Assembly: GCA_902803625.1 (NCBI GenBank)
Contig: CADCQV010000248.1
Span: forward strand, 1 to 7,458
Direction of reading: 5' to 3'
Source: an uncultured Lachnospiraceae bacterium
GTDB lineage: Bacteria > Bacillota > Clostridia > Lachnospirales > Lachnospiraceae
DNA length: 7,458 nt
The notes under the pieces were generated by a model. The model searched no databases. It saw nothing but the letters and a program-made list of their open reading frames with translations, and was not told the DNA's origin. A program made the translations under genes and the position numbers. How positions within the stretch are numbered: the first letter of the stretch is position 1; every line of letters begins with the position of its first letter. Positions 6,231 to 7,458 of the stretch are shown here, piece after piece.

Positions 6231-6291
6231 GACAGGATTACTTGAAGCCCTCAGAATGACAAGAGCTGAAGCCCTCAGAATGACAGGATTA
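6203..6291 (-). repeat. Second array of the same palindromic repeat, after ffh
   Basis: The core GAAGCCCTCAGAATGACA occurs three times on the plus strand (starts 6218, 6243 and 6268). A fourth, partial match (CTGAAGCCCT) lies inside the 3' end of ffh. 6214-6240 is repeated without mismatch at 6265-6291, a tandem duplication with a 51-base period. As in the array at 1989-2095, only the unit furthest from the upstream gene is complete, and the orientation is the same. The linkers differ from those of the first array (GGATTACTT and AGAGCT here, GTCGGC there). The two arrays therefore expanded separately from one common element. Confidence 0.88.
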
Positions 6292-7458
6292 CCTGAAGCC
6301 CTTCATCATGGAGGCAAGATTTCCCATACCTCCGAAGCCCCTCTTCCCCTTCATCATTCCGGGCATACGCTTCATCATTTTCTGCATCTCACTAAATTCC
6401 TTAACCAGGCGGTTTACATGCATGATGTCAACACCGGCACCCCTTGCGATCCTGTGCTTTCTCTGGGGATTAAGAAGCTTCGGATTTGCTCTCTCCTCCT
6501 TTGTCATGGAGTGGATAATGGCTTCATTGCGTTTCAGCCGGCTTTCGTCCACCATCCCCGAGATATCCTTACCTCCGGTAAGTCCCGGAAGCATTCCGAG
6601 TATCGAGCTAAGGCCTCCCATCTTATTCATCTGGGCCATAGCGGAAAGGTAGTCGTCAAAATCGAATTTACCCTTTTTGACGCTTTCCCTCATCTTTTCC
6701 GCAGATTCACGGTCCACGGTATCCGCAGCCTTTTCTATAAGGGAAAGAACATCTCCCATTCCGAGTATTCTTGAGGCCATACGGTCGGGATAGAATTCCT
6801 CCAGGCCCTCCGGCTTTTCGCTGACGCCGACGTAGTAAACCGGGGTACCGACCGTGCTCCGTATGGACAGCACCGCTCCGCCCCTGGCATCGCCGTCAAG
6901 CTTTGAAAGTATGATGCCGTCAAGTCCGACAGTTTCATTAAAGCCCCTGGCCACATCCACAGCTGCCTGTCCGGTTCCTGCGTCCACCACAAGGACTGTG
7001 TCGGTTATCTCGACGTTGTCCTTTATGCGCTTAAGCTCATCCATCAGCTCCCGGTCGACCTCCAGCCGTCCTGCAGTATCCAGTATCACCACGTCATAGC
7101 CGTGCTTTTTCGCATACTCCAGGGCGTCATTGGCTATCTTTACGGGATCCTTGCACTCCTCCTCCATAAAAAAGCCCGATTCAACCTTTTCCGCATTTAT
7201 CTCAAGCTGCTTTGCTGCAGCGGGTCTGTATACGTCAAGTGCCGCAAGAAGGCTCTTCTTTCCCTTTTTCTTAAGCCTCAGTGCAAGCTTTGCGGCAGTT
7301 GTGGTCTTTCCCGCACCGTTAAGGCCGCAGAGCAGGATCACGGTTATTCCCTGACCCGGGGCAAACTTTAATTCCTCAGCCTCTCCGAGAAGTGATACCA
7401 TCTCCTCGTTTACTATCTTTATTACAGTCTGTCCGGGATTTAAGCCTTTAAGGACCTC
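6289..7458 (-). CDS. ffh: Signal recognition particle GTPase Ffh (start lies outside the window)
   Basis: Binds signal sequences and SRP RNA and delivers ribosomes to FtsY at the membrane. The frame is open to the right edge, and 389 residues are visible, beginning EVLKGLNPGQTVIKIVNEE. By comparison with the usual length of about 450 residues, roughly 60-70 residues of the N domain are missing. GTPase motifs in the fragment are GLNGAGKTTTAAKLA (P-loop, near 45-59), DVYRPAAAKQLE, DTAGR, and SKLDGDARGGA (G4). The M domain follows from about residue 270, with GMLPG, the SRP-RNA-binding RKHRIARGAG (usually RRKRIARGSG), and a methionine-rich tail ending ASMMKGFR. The last three codons and the stop overlap sequence shared with the repeat array. 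Its position ahead of rpsP is the usual one in Bacillota. Confidence 0.96.
   Translation of the reverse strand, partial: EVLKGLNPGQTVIKIVNEEMVSLLGEAEELKFAPGQGITVILLCGLNGAGKTTTAAKLALRLKKKGKKSLLAALDVYRPAAAKQLEINAEKVESGFFMEEECKDPVKIANDALEYAKKHGYDVVILDTAGRLEVDRELMDELKRIKDNVEITDTVLVVDAGTGQAAVDVARGFNETVGLDGIILSKLDGDARGGAVLSIRSTVGTPVYYVGVSEKPEGLEEFYPDRMASRILGMGDVLSLIEKAADTVDRESAEKMRESVKKGKFDFDDYLSAMAQMNKMGGLSSILGMLPGLTGGKDISGMVDESRLKRNEAIIHSMTKEERANPKLLNPQRKHRIARGAGVDIMHVNRLVKEFSEMQKMMKRMPGMMKGKRGFGGMGNLASMMKGFR

Noticed and set aside
6229..6774. Plus-strand open frame of 181 codons starting in the repeat array
   Set aside because: It lies antisense to ffh. Its first residues are translated repeat units (the EALRMT pattern), and the product has no recognisable family.

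Overview
The window reads as chromosomal housekeeping DNA from a Gram-positive anaerobe of the Clostridia, most likely a Lachnospiraceae-like organism. This rests on the gene order ffh-rpsP-KH-rimM-trmD, which is typical of Bacillota, on purine-rich ribosome binding sites, and on protein sequences of clostridial character. The genus cannot be named from the sequence. Every gene I accept lies on the minus strand, so transcription runs from high to low coordinates.

In transcription order, the window opens with ffh (cut by the right edge), the signal recognition particle GTPase. A 212-base gap follows, holding a repeat array and two GC-rich inverted repeats. Next comes a tight ribosome and tRNA maturation cluster: rpsP (30S protein S16), a KH-domain RNA-binding protein (khpA type), rimM (30S maturation factor) and trmD (tRNA m1G37 methyltransferase). 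Only 12 bases after trmD lies a gene for a secreted subtilisin-family (S8) protease with a signal peptide, a propeptide-like region, an intact catalytic tetrad and a C-terminal Ig-like region. Its position where rplS is commonly found is unusual.

A 407-base gap separates the protease gene from pta. It contains a second copy of the same repeat family, arranged as a tandem array abutting the protease stop codon, and a doubtful small ORF of 57-59 codons. pta (phosphate acetyltransferase) follows. 27 bases later comes the start of a GH3-like acyl-adenylate-forming enzyme, cut by the left edge, where an acetate kinase gene would often be expected.

No complete novel system is visible. The most interesting non-coding signal is the repeat family. 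Each array lies directly after a stop codon, has the same orientation, was enlarged by a tandem duplication of about 50 bases, and ends in one complete hairpin. On the transcribed strand that hairpin carries tandem G-A mismatches and a UUNA loop. The remaining points of note are two unusual gene neighbourhoods (trmD-protease and pta-GH3), a possible Asp-to-Glu change in TrmD and a divergent loop in S16.
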